Under the pieces are notes generated by a model that was not told where the DNA came from, made no database searches, and saw only the letters and a list, made by a program, of their open reading frames with translations. Positions 18,189 through 26,832 of a stretch of 64,000 nucleotides of DNA are shown piece after piece. The DNA comes from Mumia xiangluensis. GTDB taxonomy: Bacteria > Actinomycetota > Actinomycetes > Propionibacteriales > Nocardioidaceae. The DNA is taken from positions 1-64,000 of the forward strand of contig NZ_WJYO01000004.1 of NCBI RefSeq assembly GCF_010994095.1. The letters run 5' to 3'. Positions within the stretch are counted from its first letter, which is position 1; each line of letters begins with the position of its first letter. The position numbers and the translations under genes were made by a program.

Positions 18189-19379
18189 ATGGATCACGGA
18201 GCCGGCCCCGCGTGCGTCGTCAGCAGCGACAGCCTCACCGGCTACGACTTCGGCCCGTCCCACCCCATGGCGCCCATCCGGGTGGGCCTCGCGATGGAGC
18301 TGGCCGGCGAGCTCGGCGTGGTCGGTGCCGACCTGGTGAAGATCCCCGCCGTCCCGGCCGACGACGACCTGATCGCGACCGTCCACACGCCCGACTACAT
18401 CGCGGCGGTGAAGGCGGCGAGCGACGACCCCACGGCCTCCAACCTCGCGGTCGGGCTGGGCACCGACGACAACCCGACCTTCGCCCACATGCACGCCGCA
18501 AGCTCCCTCATCGTCGGGGCGTCGGTCGAGGCCGCGCGTCAGGTGTGGACCGGCGGGAGGCTTCGCGCGATCAACGTCTGCGGCGGACTCCACCACGCGA
18601 TGCCCGACCGGGCCAGCGGCTTCTGCATCTACAACGACGTCGCGGTGGCGATCCGCTGGCTCCTCGACCACGGCGCCCAGCGCGTCGCGTACGTCGACGT
18701 GGACGCCCACCACGGCGACGGCGTCCAGAAGGTCTTCTACGACGACCCGCGGGTCCTCACGATCTCGCTGCACGAGACCCCGCAGACGCTCTTCCCCGGC
18801 ACCGGGCTCGCGACGGAGACGGGGATCGGCGACGCGGTCGGCGCCTCGGTGAACGTCGCGCTGCCGCCGGGCACCTCCGACGCCGGCTGGCTCCGCGCCT
18901 ACCACGCGGTCGTCCCCGCGATCGTGCGCGAGTTCAAGCCGGACGTGCTCGTCACCCAGCAGGGCTGCGACTCCCACATGGACGACCCGCTGACCAACCT
19001 GATGCTGAGCGTCGACGGCCAGCGCGCCTCGTACCTTGCGCTCCGCGACCTGGCCGACGAGGTCTGCGGCGGGCGCTGGGTCGCGTACGGCGGTGGCGGC
19101 TACGCCGTGACCGACGTCGTGCCGCGCTCCTGGGCCCACCTGATGGCCATCGTGGGCGGCCACGAGATCCACCCGTCGACGCCGACCCCGCCGCACTGGC
19201 GCGCCCACGTGTCGGAGCTCAAGAGCGGCGGCGCCGCGCCGCTGCGGATGACCGACGGCCGCACCCCGTCGTACCGTGACTGGCGCGAGGGCTACGACCC
19301 GGCAAGCTGGCTCGACCGGCAGATCCTGAGCACCCGCAACGCCGTCTTCCCGATGTACGGGCTCGATCCGATGCCCTGA
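18189..19379 (+). CDS. acuC: acetoin utilization protein AcuC / class II-type histone deacetylase fold
   Basis: 396 residues. Zinc-dependent deacetylase of the arginase/HDAC superfamily. The active-site signs are GGLHHAMPDRASGFCIYND (the His-His pair), DVDAHHGDGVQ (zinc Asp and His), and CDSHMDDPL. It probably deacetylates acyl-proteins such as acetyl-CoA synthetase. The ATG at 18189 lies 7 nt after -10 TACGCT (18176-18181). In many actinobacteria a BldC-like gene follows. Here only 122 nt separate it from the bS22 gene. Confidence 0.9.
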   Translation: MDHGAGPACVVSSDSLTGYDFGPSHPMAPIRVGLAMELAGELGVVGADLVKIPAVPADDDLIATVHTPDYIAAVKAASDDPTASNLAVGLGTDDNPTFAHMHAASSLIVGASVEAARQVWTGGRLRAINVCGGLHHAMPDRASGFCIYNDVAVAIRWLLDHGAQRVAYVDVDAHHGDGVQKVFYDDPRVLTISLHETPQTLFPGTGLATETGIGDAVGASVNVALPPGTSDAGWLRAYHAVVPAIVREFKPDVLVTQQGCDSHMDDPLTNLMLSVDGQRASYLALRDLADEVCGGRWVAYGGGGYAVTDVVPRSWAHLMAIVGGHEIHPSTPTPPHWRAHVSELKSGGAAPLRMTDGRTPSYRDWREGYDPASWLDRQILSTRNAVFPMYGLDPMP

Positions 19380-19501
19380 CCTCCCGTCCGCGTCACGGGC
19401 CGGTTCACGTCTTTGCCCGCACTGCCCGTACGCTTGGCGGGGGTTGTCCCACGTCCGGGGCATCTCGCGCCACAGGCTGTGTGAACAAAAGAAGGTGAAC
19501 C

Positions 19502-19603
19502 GTGGGTTCTGTCATCAAGAAGCGCCGCAAGCGCATGTCGAAGAAGAAGCACCGCAAGCTCCTCAAGCGCACGCGCGTCCAGCGTCGCAAGCTCGGCAAG
19601 TAG
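19502..19603 (+). CDS. 30S ribosomal protein bS22 (AURKAIP1/COX24-domain small protein)
   Basis: 33 residues, read directly: it begins GTG and encodes [19 protein letters not shown] and then [14 protein letters not shown]. More than half the residues are Lys or Arg. This matches the tiny actinobacterial ribosomal protein (Rv0500B in M. tuberculosis) that binds the small subunit near the decoding region. A purine-rich AAGAAGG ribosome site precedes the GTG. It lies 15 nt before the SDR gene, as in mycobacteria. It is easily missed because of its size. Confidence 0.92.
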   Translation: MGSVIKKRRKRMSKKKHRKLLKRTRVQRRKLGK

Positions 19604-19618
19604 CCCAGCAGGCGCACC

Positions 19619-20602
19619 ATGGGTCGCGTCGTCCTGGTGACCGGAGTCGCGCGCGATCTCGGGTCGAGGCTCGCGCGCCGTCTCGCGGTCACGCCAGGCG
19701 TGGACAAGGTGGTCGGGCTCGACGTCCAGCCGCCGACCGGGGACATGCACGGCATCAAGTACGTGCGTGCCGACATCCGGACTCCGGTGGTCGGCAAGGT
19801 CCTCGCAGTCGAGGACGTCGACACCGTGGTGCACACGAACGTCGCAGCGCCGCAGCGCCAGCTCGGGTCGACGAGCGCCGTCAAGGAGATCAACGTCATC
19901 GGGACGATGCAGCTCCTCGCGGCCTGCCAGAACTCCCGCAACGTCGAGCGGCTCGTGGTCGCGTCGTCGACCGCGGTGTACGGCACCTCGGCCCGCAACC
20001 CGGCGATGTTCACCGAGCAGACTCCTGCGCGGTCCGGGACGATGCACGGCTTTCCGAAGGACGCGGTGGACGTCGAGGCGTACGTCCGCGGCTTCGGCCG
20101 TAGGCGGCCCGACGTCGCCGTCGCGACGTTCCGGCTCGGCAACGTCCTCGCCGGAGACGTGCTGTCGCCGTTCAGCGAGTACCTCCGGCTCCCGGTCCTC
20201 CCGGCCGTCCTCGGCTACGACCCGCGGCTGCAGTTCCTGCACCCGTACGACGCGCTGAACGTCCTCGCGCTCGCCGCGACCGGCAACGTCGACGGCACGT
20301 ACAACGTCGTCGGCCCGCAGGTCGTGACGCTGAGCCAGGCGGCGCGCCGGCTCGGTCGGCCGATGCTGCGCCTGCCGTCGGTCGGGTTCAACGGCGTCAC
20401 CCACCGCATGGTGCGGCTGATGAGCTCCGACTTCACGCCCGAGCTGACCCGCCTTTTCATGTACGGCCGGGTGTGCGACGGCTCGAAGCTCGAGCGCGAG
20501 CTCGGCTACGAGGTCCTCTACTCGACACCGCAGACGCTCGACGCGTTCGCCGAGGCTATCGAGCCCGGCCTTCTCTCCGCCCTCGGAGGCACGTATGCCT
20601 GA
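19619..20602 (+). CDS. atypical extended SDR protein (GalE2-like NAD-dependent epimerase family)
   Basis: 327 residues. The Rossmann start is VVLVTGVARDLGSRLA, the strand-2 acid is in VVGLDVQPP, and ASSTAVYG carries the usual active-site Ser/Thr. At the place of the catalytic Tyr-x3-Lys the sequence reads GFPKDAVDVE, so Tyr is Phe and Lys is Ala. The M. tuberculosis homologue Rv0501 appears to share this change, which argues for a family-wide loss of classical SDR chemistry. The gene overlaps the acyltransferase start by 8 nt, suggesting a joint role, perhaps in lipid or cell-wall metabolism. Confidence 0.85.
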   Translation: MGRVVLVTGVARDLGSRLARRLAVTPGVDKVVGLDVQPPTGDMHGIKYVRADIRTPVVGKVLAVEDVDTVVHTNVAAPQRQLGSTSAVKEINVIGTMQLLAACQNSRNVERLVVASSTAVYGTSARNPAMFTEQTPARSGTMHGFPKDAVDVEAYVRGFGRRRPDVAVATFRLGNVLAGDVLSPFSEYLRLPVLPAVLGYDPRLQFLHPYDALNVLALAATGNVDGTYNVVGPQVVTLSQAARRLGRPMLRLPSVGFNGVTHRMVRLMSSDFTPELTRLFMYGRVCDGSKLERELGYEVLYSTPQTLDAFAEAIEPGLLSALGGTYA

Positions 20603-21860
20603 CGCACCGCAGGAGCCCACGGTCCCCCTCGGTACGGGTGGGCGTCCGGGTCGCGGGACCGGGAGCGCCACGCCGTCGTCGGCGGCTCGCTCGCTCGCTG
20701 GTGGCTCGGCGCGACCGGCGCCGAAGGCTGCGCCGAAGCCGGCGCCGGACGCCGAACCTGCTTCGGACCCCTCGGCTCCCGCCGAGGATCCGCGTCCCGC
20801 CGCGAAGACCGTCAAGAAGACCGTGAAGCGCACCACCAAGAAGGCCGCGCCCGCTCCGCCCCCGGAGGGCTCCGCCTCGGAGGACTCCTCCCCCGAGGAG
20901 GCCACCGCGCGGCCCGCGTTCTCGCTCATCGTCAACGACGCCCCCGAGCCTGCCGACGACGAGCGACCCGGTATCCCGCTCTCGGACCTGGTCGCAGCCC
21001 TCGCCCACGGGGCACGCACCGTTCTCGGTGAGGATTGGGAGGGCAAGGCGGCGGTGCTCCTGTCGACCCTGCGGCGACGGCTCACCGGCAGCTACGAGAT
21101 CGACGAGTTCGGGCTCGACCCTCAGCTGCACGCGATCGCGATGGCCGCCCTGCGTCCGATCGCCGACAAGTGGTTCCGGATCGAGGTCCGCGGCGCCGAG
21201 CACATCCCTGCCGACGGCGGTGCGCTGGTCGTCGCCAACCACTCCGGCACCGTGCCGGTGGACGCCCTGATGACGATGCTGACCGTCAACGACCACGGGC
21301 AGCGCACGCTCCGGCTGCTGGGCGCCGACCTGGTCTTCGACCTGCCCTTCGTGGGCGAGCTCGCCCGCAAGATGGGCGCGACGCTGGCCTGCAACGAGGA
21401 CGCCGAGCGCCTGCTCGCCGACGGCCACATCGTCGGGGTCTGGCCCGAGGGCTTCAAGGGCATCGGCAAGCCGTACAGCGAGCGCTACAAGCTGCAGCGC
21501 TTCGGCCGGGGAGGTTTCGTGTCGGCGGCGATGCGTGCCGGGGTGCCGATCGTCCCGGTCTCGATCGTCGGTGCCGAGGAGATCTATCCGCTGGTCGGCA
21601 ACGTCCCGTCGCTCGCGCGCCTCCTCGGCATCCCGTACGTCCCGATCACCCCGTTCTTCCCGTGGCTCGGCCCGCTCGGGCTGATCCCGCTTCCGAGCAA
21701 GTGGATCATCGAGTTCGGCGAGCCGGTGCGCACCGACGCCTACCCGCCCGAGGCCGCGGACGACCCGATGCTGGTCTTCAACGTGACCGACCAGGTGCGC
21801 GAGACGATCCAGCAGACGCTGTACGCGCTGCTGGTCGACCGCGGCCACCCCTTCGTCTAG
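20595..21860 (+). CDS. PlsC/LPLAT-family acyltransferase with disordered N-terminus
   Basis: 421 residues. The first 130 or so are low-complexity (Ala, Pro, Lys, Glu; with VKKTVKRTTKK) and probably unstructured. The acyltransferase core follows, with NHSGTVPVD in place of the usual NHxSxxD, so the His and Asp are six residues apart as in the MGAT-like branch. WPEGFKGIG is the glycerophosphate-site motif. It resembles Rv0502 and likely acylates a glycerolipid or glycolipid at the membrane. It overlaps the upstream SDR gene. Confidence 0.85.
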   Translation: MPDAPQEPTVPLGTGGRPGRGTGSATPSSAARSLAGGSARPAPKAAPKPAPDAEPASDPSAPAEDPRPAAKTVKKTVKRTTKKAAPAPPPEGSASEDSSPEEATARPAFSLIVNDAPEPADDERPGIPLSDLVAALAHGARTVLGEDWEGKAAVLLSTLRRRLTGSYEIDEFGLDPQLHAIAMAALRPIADKWFRIEVRGAEHIPADGGALVVANHSGTVPVDALMTMLTVNDHGQRTLRLLGADLVFDLPFVGELARKMGATLACNEDAERLLADGHIVGVWPEGFKGIGKPYSERYKLQRFGRGGFVSAAMRAGVPIVPVSIVGAEEIYPLVGNVPSLARLLGIPYVPITPFFPWLGPLGLIPLPSKWIIEFGEPVRTDAYPPEAADDPMLVFNVTDQVRETIQQTLYALLVDRGHPFV

Positions 21861-21875
21861 CGGTGGTGCTCGGCG

Positions 21876-22754
21876 TCACTCGTGACGGCGGGCGCGTGCG
21901 GCGGCGAGCCCCGCGCCCGTGAGCGCGCCGGCGACGGCGGCACCGACGAGCCCGGCCTTGGCGGCCTTTCGCCCGGTCCGGTAGTCGTGGATCTCCCACC
22001 CGTGCTTGCGCGCGTGGTCGCGCAGCCGCGCATCGGGGTTGACCGCGCACGGGTACCCGACGAGCGACAGCATCGGGAGGTCGTTGGACGAGTCGGAGTA
22101 CGCCGAGCACCGCTCGAGGTCGTACCCCTCCTGTCGTGCGAGGGCGGTCACCGCCTCCGCCTTCGCAGGTCCGTGCAGCATGTCGCCGACGAGCCGCCCG
22201 GTGTAGACGCCGTCGACCGACTCCGCCACCGTCCCCAGTGCACCCGTCAGGCCGAGGCGACGCGCGATGATGCGGGCGATCTCGGCGGGCGCCGCCGTGA
22301 CGAGCCACACGTGCTGGCCCTCGTCGAGGTGACGCTGGGCGAGCGCGCGGGTGCCCGGCCAGATCCTGTCGGCCATCGTCTCGTCGAAGATCTCGTTGCC
22401 GACCAGCTCGAGCTCGCTGACCGGGTGCCCGGCGATGAACGCGAGCGCGGCGGCGCGTGCCGACTCGACGTGCTCGGGGTCCTCGACGCCGGCGAAGCGG
22501 AAGTAGGCCTGCTTCCAGGCGGCGCCGACCAGCTCGCGGGTCGTGAAGAACTTGCGCTTGTAGAGGCCCCGGGCCAGGTGGAAGATCGACGCGCCCTGCA
22601 TGACCGTGTTGTCGACGTCGAAGAACGCGGCGGCGGTCGGGTCGTGCGGCACCGCGAACGCGGTCTCGACCTCCGCTGCGGCGGCGGACGCCTCGCCCGC
22701 CAGCATCGAGCGTGCCCGGAGGTTGCGCGGCCGGTGGTACTCGTGTGGGTCCAC
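21876..22754 (-). CDS. HAD-IB family phosphatase (SerB-like)
   Basis: 292 residues. HAD motifs: [11 protein letters not shown] (nucleophile Asp), WLVTAAP (motif II), a Lys in GPAKAEAV, and [12 protein letters not shown] (motif IV acids). The helical cap is of the C1 type. A basic tail with a short hydrophobic segment ([17 protein letters not shown]) ends the protein. It matches the SerB1 (Rv0505c) group. Members include phosphoserine phosphatases and lipid phosphatases. The GTG start is 6 nt after minus-strand -10 TAGGCT (22761-22766). It is divergent from the acyl-CoA ligase. Confidence 0.85.
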   Translation of the reverse strand: MDPHEYHRPRNLRARSMLAGEASAAAAEVETAFAVPHDPTAAAFFDVDNTVMQGASIFHLARGLYKRKFFTTRELVGAAWKQAYFRFAGVEDPEHVESARAAALAFIAGHPVSELELVGNEIFDETMADRIWPGTRALAQRHLDEGQHVWLVTAAPAEIARIIARRLGLTGALGTVAESVDGVYTGRLVGDMLHGPAKAEAVTALARQEGYDLERCSAYSDSSNDLPMLSLVGYPCAVNPDARLRDHARKHGWEIHDYRTGRKAAKAGLVGAAVAGALTGAGLAAARARRHE

Positions 22755-22815
22755 GGGACGAGCCTACAGAGGATGCGGCCTTGCACGGGCGGTCTGCTGT
22801 GCGAGACTCGTCGCC

Positions 22816-24387
22816 ATGACGGTGAACGTCGCGGAGCTCGTCCGGCAGCAGGCGGAGCAGACCCCCGATGGCGTGGCGTTCGTGGAGGGCTACGGCGCGC
22901 GCCGGACCCTGACGTGGGCGGTGCTCGACGCCCAGGTCTCGCGCGCGGCGGCGTGGTTGTCGGCCCAAGGACTCGTCGCCGGCCAGCGGGTGGCGCTCGT
23001 CCTGTCCAACCGGATCGAGCTCCCGGTCTTCTACTTCGCCGCCCTCCGGCTGGGCCTCGTGGTCGTCCCCGCGAACCCGCGCGCGCCGCACGACGAGGTG
23101 ACCGCGCTCTGTGCGACGACCGGCGTACGCGTCGTGGTCTGCGACCCCGAGTGGGCTCCGGCGTTCGCGCGTGCAGGGTTGCTCACGGTGGTCGCCGGTG
23201 ACGCCGCCGACGGCCACGCCAGCGGCGAGGAGCCATCGACGTCGGTCCGGTCGTTCGCCGACGTCCTCCAGGTGAGCCCGGGCCCGCGGGGACTTCCGCC
23301 GGCGCCGCAGGACCCGGAGGCGACCGCCCTCCTGATGTCGACCTCGGGCACGTCGACCGAGCAGCGGATCGTCGTCTTGAGCCACCGCGCGCTCCTCGCG
23401 AACCTCGAGCAGGTCGCGGCGATCGAGCCGCCTGCGATCGAAGCCGACGACGTCGTGGTGGTCATGCTGCCGCTGTTCCACGTGTTCGCGCTGAGCGCGG
23501 TGCTGAGCCAGGCCGTACGCCAGGGGGCCACGTCGGTCCTCGTCGACCGTTTCGACCCCGAGGCCACTCTCGAGGTCATCGCGCGGGAGCGGGTGACCGT
23601 CGTGCCGGTCGCACCACCGGTCGTCGCGGCCTGGAGCGGGCGGCCGGGAGTGCAGGAGGCCCTGGCCGGCGTCCGTGTCGTGCTGAGCGGTGCCGCTCCC
23701 CTCGAGCCCGACCTCGTCGAGGAGTTCAGCGCGACCGCGGGCCACCAGCTCCAGCAGGGGTACGGCCTCACCGAGGCCGCACCCGTCGTGACCACGACGC
23801 TCGGGCGGCCGCTGGTCAAGCCGGGGTCGGTCGGTGCGCCCGTGACCGGCGTCGAGCTCCGGCTCGTCGACAAGGACGGCGAGGACGCGGAGCTGGGTGA
23901 CCCGGGAGAGATCTGGGTGCGGGGCCCCAACCTGCTGACCGGCTTCTGGCCCGACGGCTCCGGCGGTCCGGACGAGGACGGGTGGTTTGCGACCGGCGAC
24001 GTCGGCATCCTTGACGCCGACGGCGACCTCACGCTGGTCGACAGGCTCCGCGAGCTCGTCATCGTGTCCGGGTTCAACGTCTTCCCGCGTGAGGTCGAGG
24101 AGGTGCTCTCGGACGCTCCCGGGGTGATGGAGGTCGCGGTCGTCGGCGTGGAGGACCGCGAGACCGGTGAGGCGGTCCGGGCGTACGTCGTCCCGTCCCG
24201 CCCCGTCGACGAGCCCGAGGCGTTCGTCGAGGGGCTGCGCGAGTTCGCCCGCGGGCGGCTGGCCCGGTTCAAGGTGCCGCGTGAGATCGTCGTCACCGAC
24301 TCGCTCCCGCACACGACGACCGGCGAGATCTCCAAGAGCCGCCTGCGCGCGGCAGAGGCCCGACGAGGAGTGCTGGGACTGCAATGA
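22816..24387 (+). CDS. AMP-binding acyl-CoA synthetase / fatty-acid CoA ligase
   Basis: 523 residues of the ANL superfamily. The P-loop-like motif is LMSTSGTSTEQRIVVLSH, followed by QQGYGLTEAAP (A5) and WFATGDVGILDADGDL (A7). The hinge is DRLRELVIVSGFNVFP. The C-terminal Lys is in TTGEISKSRLR. It activates a carboxylic acid, most likely a fatty acid, by adenylation and CoA transfer. The usual STGTTG is varied to STSGTSTEQ. The ATG at 22816 is divergent from the HAD gene and the stop overlaps the glutaredoxin start. Confidence 0.88.
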   Translation: MTVNVAELVRQQAEQTPDGVAFVEGYGARRTLTWAVLDAQVSRAAAWLSAQGLVAGQRVALVLSNRIELPVFYFAALRLGLVVVPANPRAPHDEVTALCATTGVRVVVCDPEWAPAFARAGLLTVVAGDAADGHASGEEPSTSVRSFADVLQVSPGPRGLPPAPQDPEATALLMSTSGTSTEQRIVVLSHRALLANLEQVAAIEPPAIEADDVVVVMLPLFHVFALSAVLSQAVRQGATSVLVDRFDPEATLEVIARERVTVVPVAPPVVAAWSGRPGVQEALAGVRVVLSGAAPLEPDLVEEFSATAGHQLQQGYGLTEAAPVVTTTLGRPLVKPGSVGAPVTGVELRLVDKDGEDAELGDPGEIWVRGPNLLTGFWPDGSGGPDEDGWFATGDVGILDADGDLTLVDRLRELVIVSGFNVFPREVEEVLSDAPGVMEVAVVGVEDRETGEAVRAYVVPSRPVDEPEAFVEGLREFARGRLARFKVPREIVVTDSLPHTTTGEISKSRLRAAEARRGVLGLQ

Positions 24388-24641
24388 CCACGGGACCCCG
24401 GGCGGCGGAGCGTGTCGTCGTCTACAGCAAGCCGGGCTGCCACCTGTGCGAGGACGCGGTCGCGCTCGTGGCGCAGGTCTGCGACGAGACCGGTACGCCG
24501 TGGCGCGAGGTGGACATCAGCGGCGACGCCGAGCTGATGCAGACCTACGGGGAGCAGATCCCGGTGACCTTCGTCGACGGTCGTCAGCACGACTTCTGGC
24601 GCGTGGACCCTGCGCGACTGCGGCGGGCGCTGGACGCCTGA
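24384..24641 (+). CDS. glutaredoxin-family protein
   Basis: 85 residues, one thioredoxin-fold domain. The redox pair is C19-H-L-C22 in YSKPGCHLCEDA, with the cis-Pro in QIPVTFVDG. It belongs to the short DUF836-like glutaredoxin group, matching Rv0508 upstream of hemA in M. tuberculosis. Its ATG overlaps the acyl-CoA ligase stop (ATGA). Partner proteins are unknown. Confidence 0.88.
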   Translation: MTTGPRAAERVVVYSKPGCHLCEDAVALVAQVCDETGTPWREVDISGDAELMQTYGEQIPVTFVDGRQHDFWRVDPARLRRALDA

Positions 24642-24690
24642 CGGGTCGTCGTGGGTGACCCGAGTCACCCCGCGAGGGCAGCGCTCGATT

Positions 24691-24719
24691 TTGTTCTCAC
24701 GTTCACAAGCTCTTACAGT
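24691..24719 (+). promoter_or_regulatory. rex promoter with Rex-like operator
   Basis: A -35 TTGTTC (24691-24696) and -10 TACAGT (24714-24719) are separated by 17 bp. The inverted repeat TTGT-N10-ACAA (24691-24708) overlaps the -35. Its right half GTTCACAA matches the Rex consensus TTGTGAA-N4-TTCACAA, and the left half is degraded. In Streptomyces, Rex represses rex-hemACD from such a site, so autoregulation by NADH/NAD+ ratio is expected. Confidence 0.7.
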
Positions 24720-24790
24720 GGAGCCGCCGGGTTCACCGGCGTTAACCCCCCAGTAACTTCCGGATTCCGCACCGCGGTGCCAGGAGCAAT

Positions 24791-25504
24791 GTGAACCAGC
24801 TGCGAGCGCAGGCCAACGGCCGCCCCGCCTCTTCGGGGATCCCCGAGGCAACGGTGGCGCGGCTCCCGGTGTATCTCCGGGCGCTGACGGCACTCGGTGA
24901 GTCCGGGCTGCGGACGGTCTCGTCCGAACAGCTCGCCACCGCGGCGGGAGTCAACTCGGCGAAGCTCCGCAAGGACCTCTCGTACCTGGGATCCTATGGC
25001 ACCCGTGGCGTGGGCTACGACGTGGAGTACCTCCGCTACCAGATCGCGCGGGAGATCGGCGTCAACCAGGACTGGGCCGTCGTCATCGTGGGGATCGGCA
25101 ACCTGGGCCAGGCGCTCTCCAACTACGGCGGCTTCCGCTCGCGCGGCTTCCGTATCGTCGCCCTCGTCGACGGCGACGCCTCGCGCGTCGGTGAGATGCA
25201 CGGCGACCTCGCCATCGCCCACATCGACGAGCTCGACCGGCTGGTCGTCGAACGCGGCTGCTCGATCGGCGTCATCGCGACCCCGGGCGACGCGGCTCAG
25301 GCGGTCGCGGACCGGCTCGTCGCCGCGGGCGTCACGAGCATCCTCAACTTCGCCCCGGCCGTGCTCACCGTCCCCGAGGGCGTCGATGTCCGCAAGGTCG
25401 ACCTCTCGATCGAGCTCCAGATCCTGGCCTACCACGAGCAGCGCAAGCGCACACCAGGTGCGGATCGTGAGGGTCTGCCGAGCGAACAGGTGGTCGAGTC
25501 GTGA
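24791..25504 (+). CDS. rex: redox-sensing transcriptional repressor Rex
   Basis: 237 residues. A winged-helix DNA-binding domain (about 20-90, with AAGVNSAKLRKDLSYLG) is followed by a Rossmann NAD(H)-binding domain starting VVIVGIGNLGQALSNYGGF (about 97-115). A swapped C-terminal helix ends the fold. Rex binds DNA when NADH is low and represses respiratory and heme genes. The GTG at 24791 has AGGAG 4 nt upstream. It heads the heme operon, with its stop overlapping hemA (GTGA). Confidence 0.96.
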   Translation: MNQLRAQANGRPASSGIPEATVARLPVYLRALTALGESGLRTVSSEQLATAAGVNSAKLRKDLSYLGSYGTRGVGYDVEYLRYQIAREIGVNQDWAVVIVGIGNLGQALSNYGGFRSRGFRIVALVDGDASRVGEMHGDLAIAHIDELDRLVVERGCSIGVIATPGDAAQAVADRLVAAGVTSILNFAPAVLTVPEGVDVRKVDLSIELQILAYHEQRKRTPGADREGLPSEQVVES

Positions 25505-26832
25505 GCGTCCTGGTCGTCGGAGTCTCCCACCGCAGCGCGCCCGTCTCGGTCCTCGAGCGGGTCGCGCTGGACGGTGACGCGATCGCCAAGGTCGCCCAGA
25601 ACGCGCTCGACGCCGACCACGTGACCGAGTCGCTGGTCGTCTCGACCTGCAACCGTGTCGAGGTCTACGTCGAGGCCGACCGCTTCCACGGATCCGTGGA
25701 GGACATCTCCGAGCTGCTCGTCGCGCACTCCGGGCTCTCCCGCAACGACCTGCTCCGCCACATCTACGTGCACTACGACGACGCGGCGGTGGCCCACCTC
25801 TTCGGTGTCGCCTCCGGCCTCGACTCGATGGTCGTCGGCGAGAGCCAGATCCTGGGCCAGGTCCGTACGGCGCTCCAGCGCGGCCAGGACGATGCGACCG
25901 TCGGTCCGGCCCTCAACCTGCTGTTCCAGCAGGCGCTGCGCATCGCCAAGCGTGGTCACGCCGAGACCGGCATCGACAAGGCGGGGCCGTCGTTGGTCGC
26001 CGCGTCCCTCGAGGCGGTCGCCCGGTCGGGCCACCGGCTCGAGGACATGCGGGTGCTCGTCGTCGGGGCCGGCGCCATGGCGGCGCTCGCCGCGACGACG
26101 GCCGCCCGCCGTGGAGTCGCGCACGTGAGCGTCGCGAACCGGACCGATGCCAGCGCCGAGCGGCTCGCCGCCAGCGTCGGCGGCTCCTCCGTCCGCTGGG
26201 CAGACCTGTCCGACGCCCTCGGCGAGGCCGACCTCGTGATCTCCTGCACCGGTGCCACGGGCACCGTGATCGGGATCGACCAGGTCCGTGCGGCCACCGC
26301 CGGCCGCACGACGCCGTACGTCCTGATCGACCTCGCGCTGCCTCGCGACATCGACGAGGAGGTGGCGGGCCTCCCGGGCGTGATGGTCCTCGGGCTCGCC
26401 GAGCTCCAGGCGATGCTGACCGACGAGCACGGCGCCGCCGACGTCGAGGCCGTTCGCGGGATCGTCGCGGGCGAGGTGGCCGCCTTCCTGTCCGCGCGCC
26501 ACGTCGCGAAGGTGACCCCCACCGTCGTCGCACTGCGCTCGATGGCCACGTCGGTCGTCGACTCCGAGCTCGAGCGCCTCGAGGGGCGTCTGCGCGACGT
26601 GGACCCGCAGGTCGTCGCCGAGCTGCGCCAGACCGTGCGCCGCGTCGCCGACAAGCTGCTGCACCAGCCCACCGTCCGCATCAAGGAGATGGCAGGACGG
26701 CCCGACGCGCTGGCGTACGCGAACGCCCTCGCCGACCTGTTCGCGCTCGACCCGGGGACGGTCGACGCCGTCAGTGCGGTCGACCGGGCAGCCTCGGCCT
26801 CGACCGATGTCGCGGGAGGCGAGCCCTCATGA
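25501..26832 (+). CDS. hemA: glutamyl-tRNA reductase
   Basis: 443 residues. First committed step of the C5 heme pathway: glutamyl-tRNA to glutamate-1-semialdehyde. Catalytic Cys50 is in VVSTCNRVEVY. The NADPH domain carries VVGAGAMAALAA, and a C-terminal dimerisation helix bundle follows. The GTG start overlaps the rex stop and the stop overlaps hemC, so the group is probably one transcript. The last 20 residues are Ala/Ser-rich and look disordered. Confidence 0.97.
   Translation: MSVLVVGVSHRSAPVSVLERVALDGDAIAKVAQNALDADHVTESLVVSTCNRVEVYVEADRFHGSVEDISELLVAHSGLSRNDLLRHIYVHYDDAAVAHLFGVASGLDSMVVGESQILGQVRTALQRGQDDATVGPALNLLFQQALRIAKRGHAETGIDKAGPSLVAASLEAVARSGHRLEDMRVLVVGAGAMAALAATTAARRGVAHVSVANRTDASAERLAASVGGSSVRWADLSDALGEADLVISCTGATGTVIGIDQVRAATAGRTTPYVLIDLALPRDIDEEVAGLPGVMVLGLAELQAMLTDEHGAADVEAVRGIVAGEVAAFLSARHVAKVTPTVVALRSMATSVVDSELERLEGRLRDVDPQVVAELRQTVRRVADKLLHQPTVRIKEMAGRPDALAYANALADLFALDPGTVDAVSAVDRAASASTDVAGGEPS

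Noticed and set aside
21778-24384. 868-residue open frame on the minus strand across the HAD gene and the acyl-CoA ligase
   Set aside because: It runs antisense to the ligase and out of frame with the HAD gene, with no family signature. Both true genes are clear.
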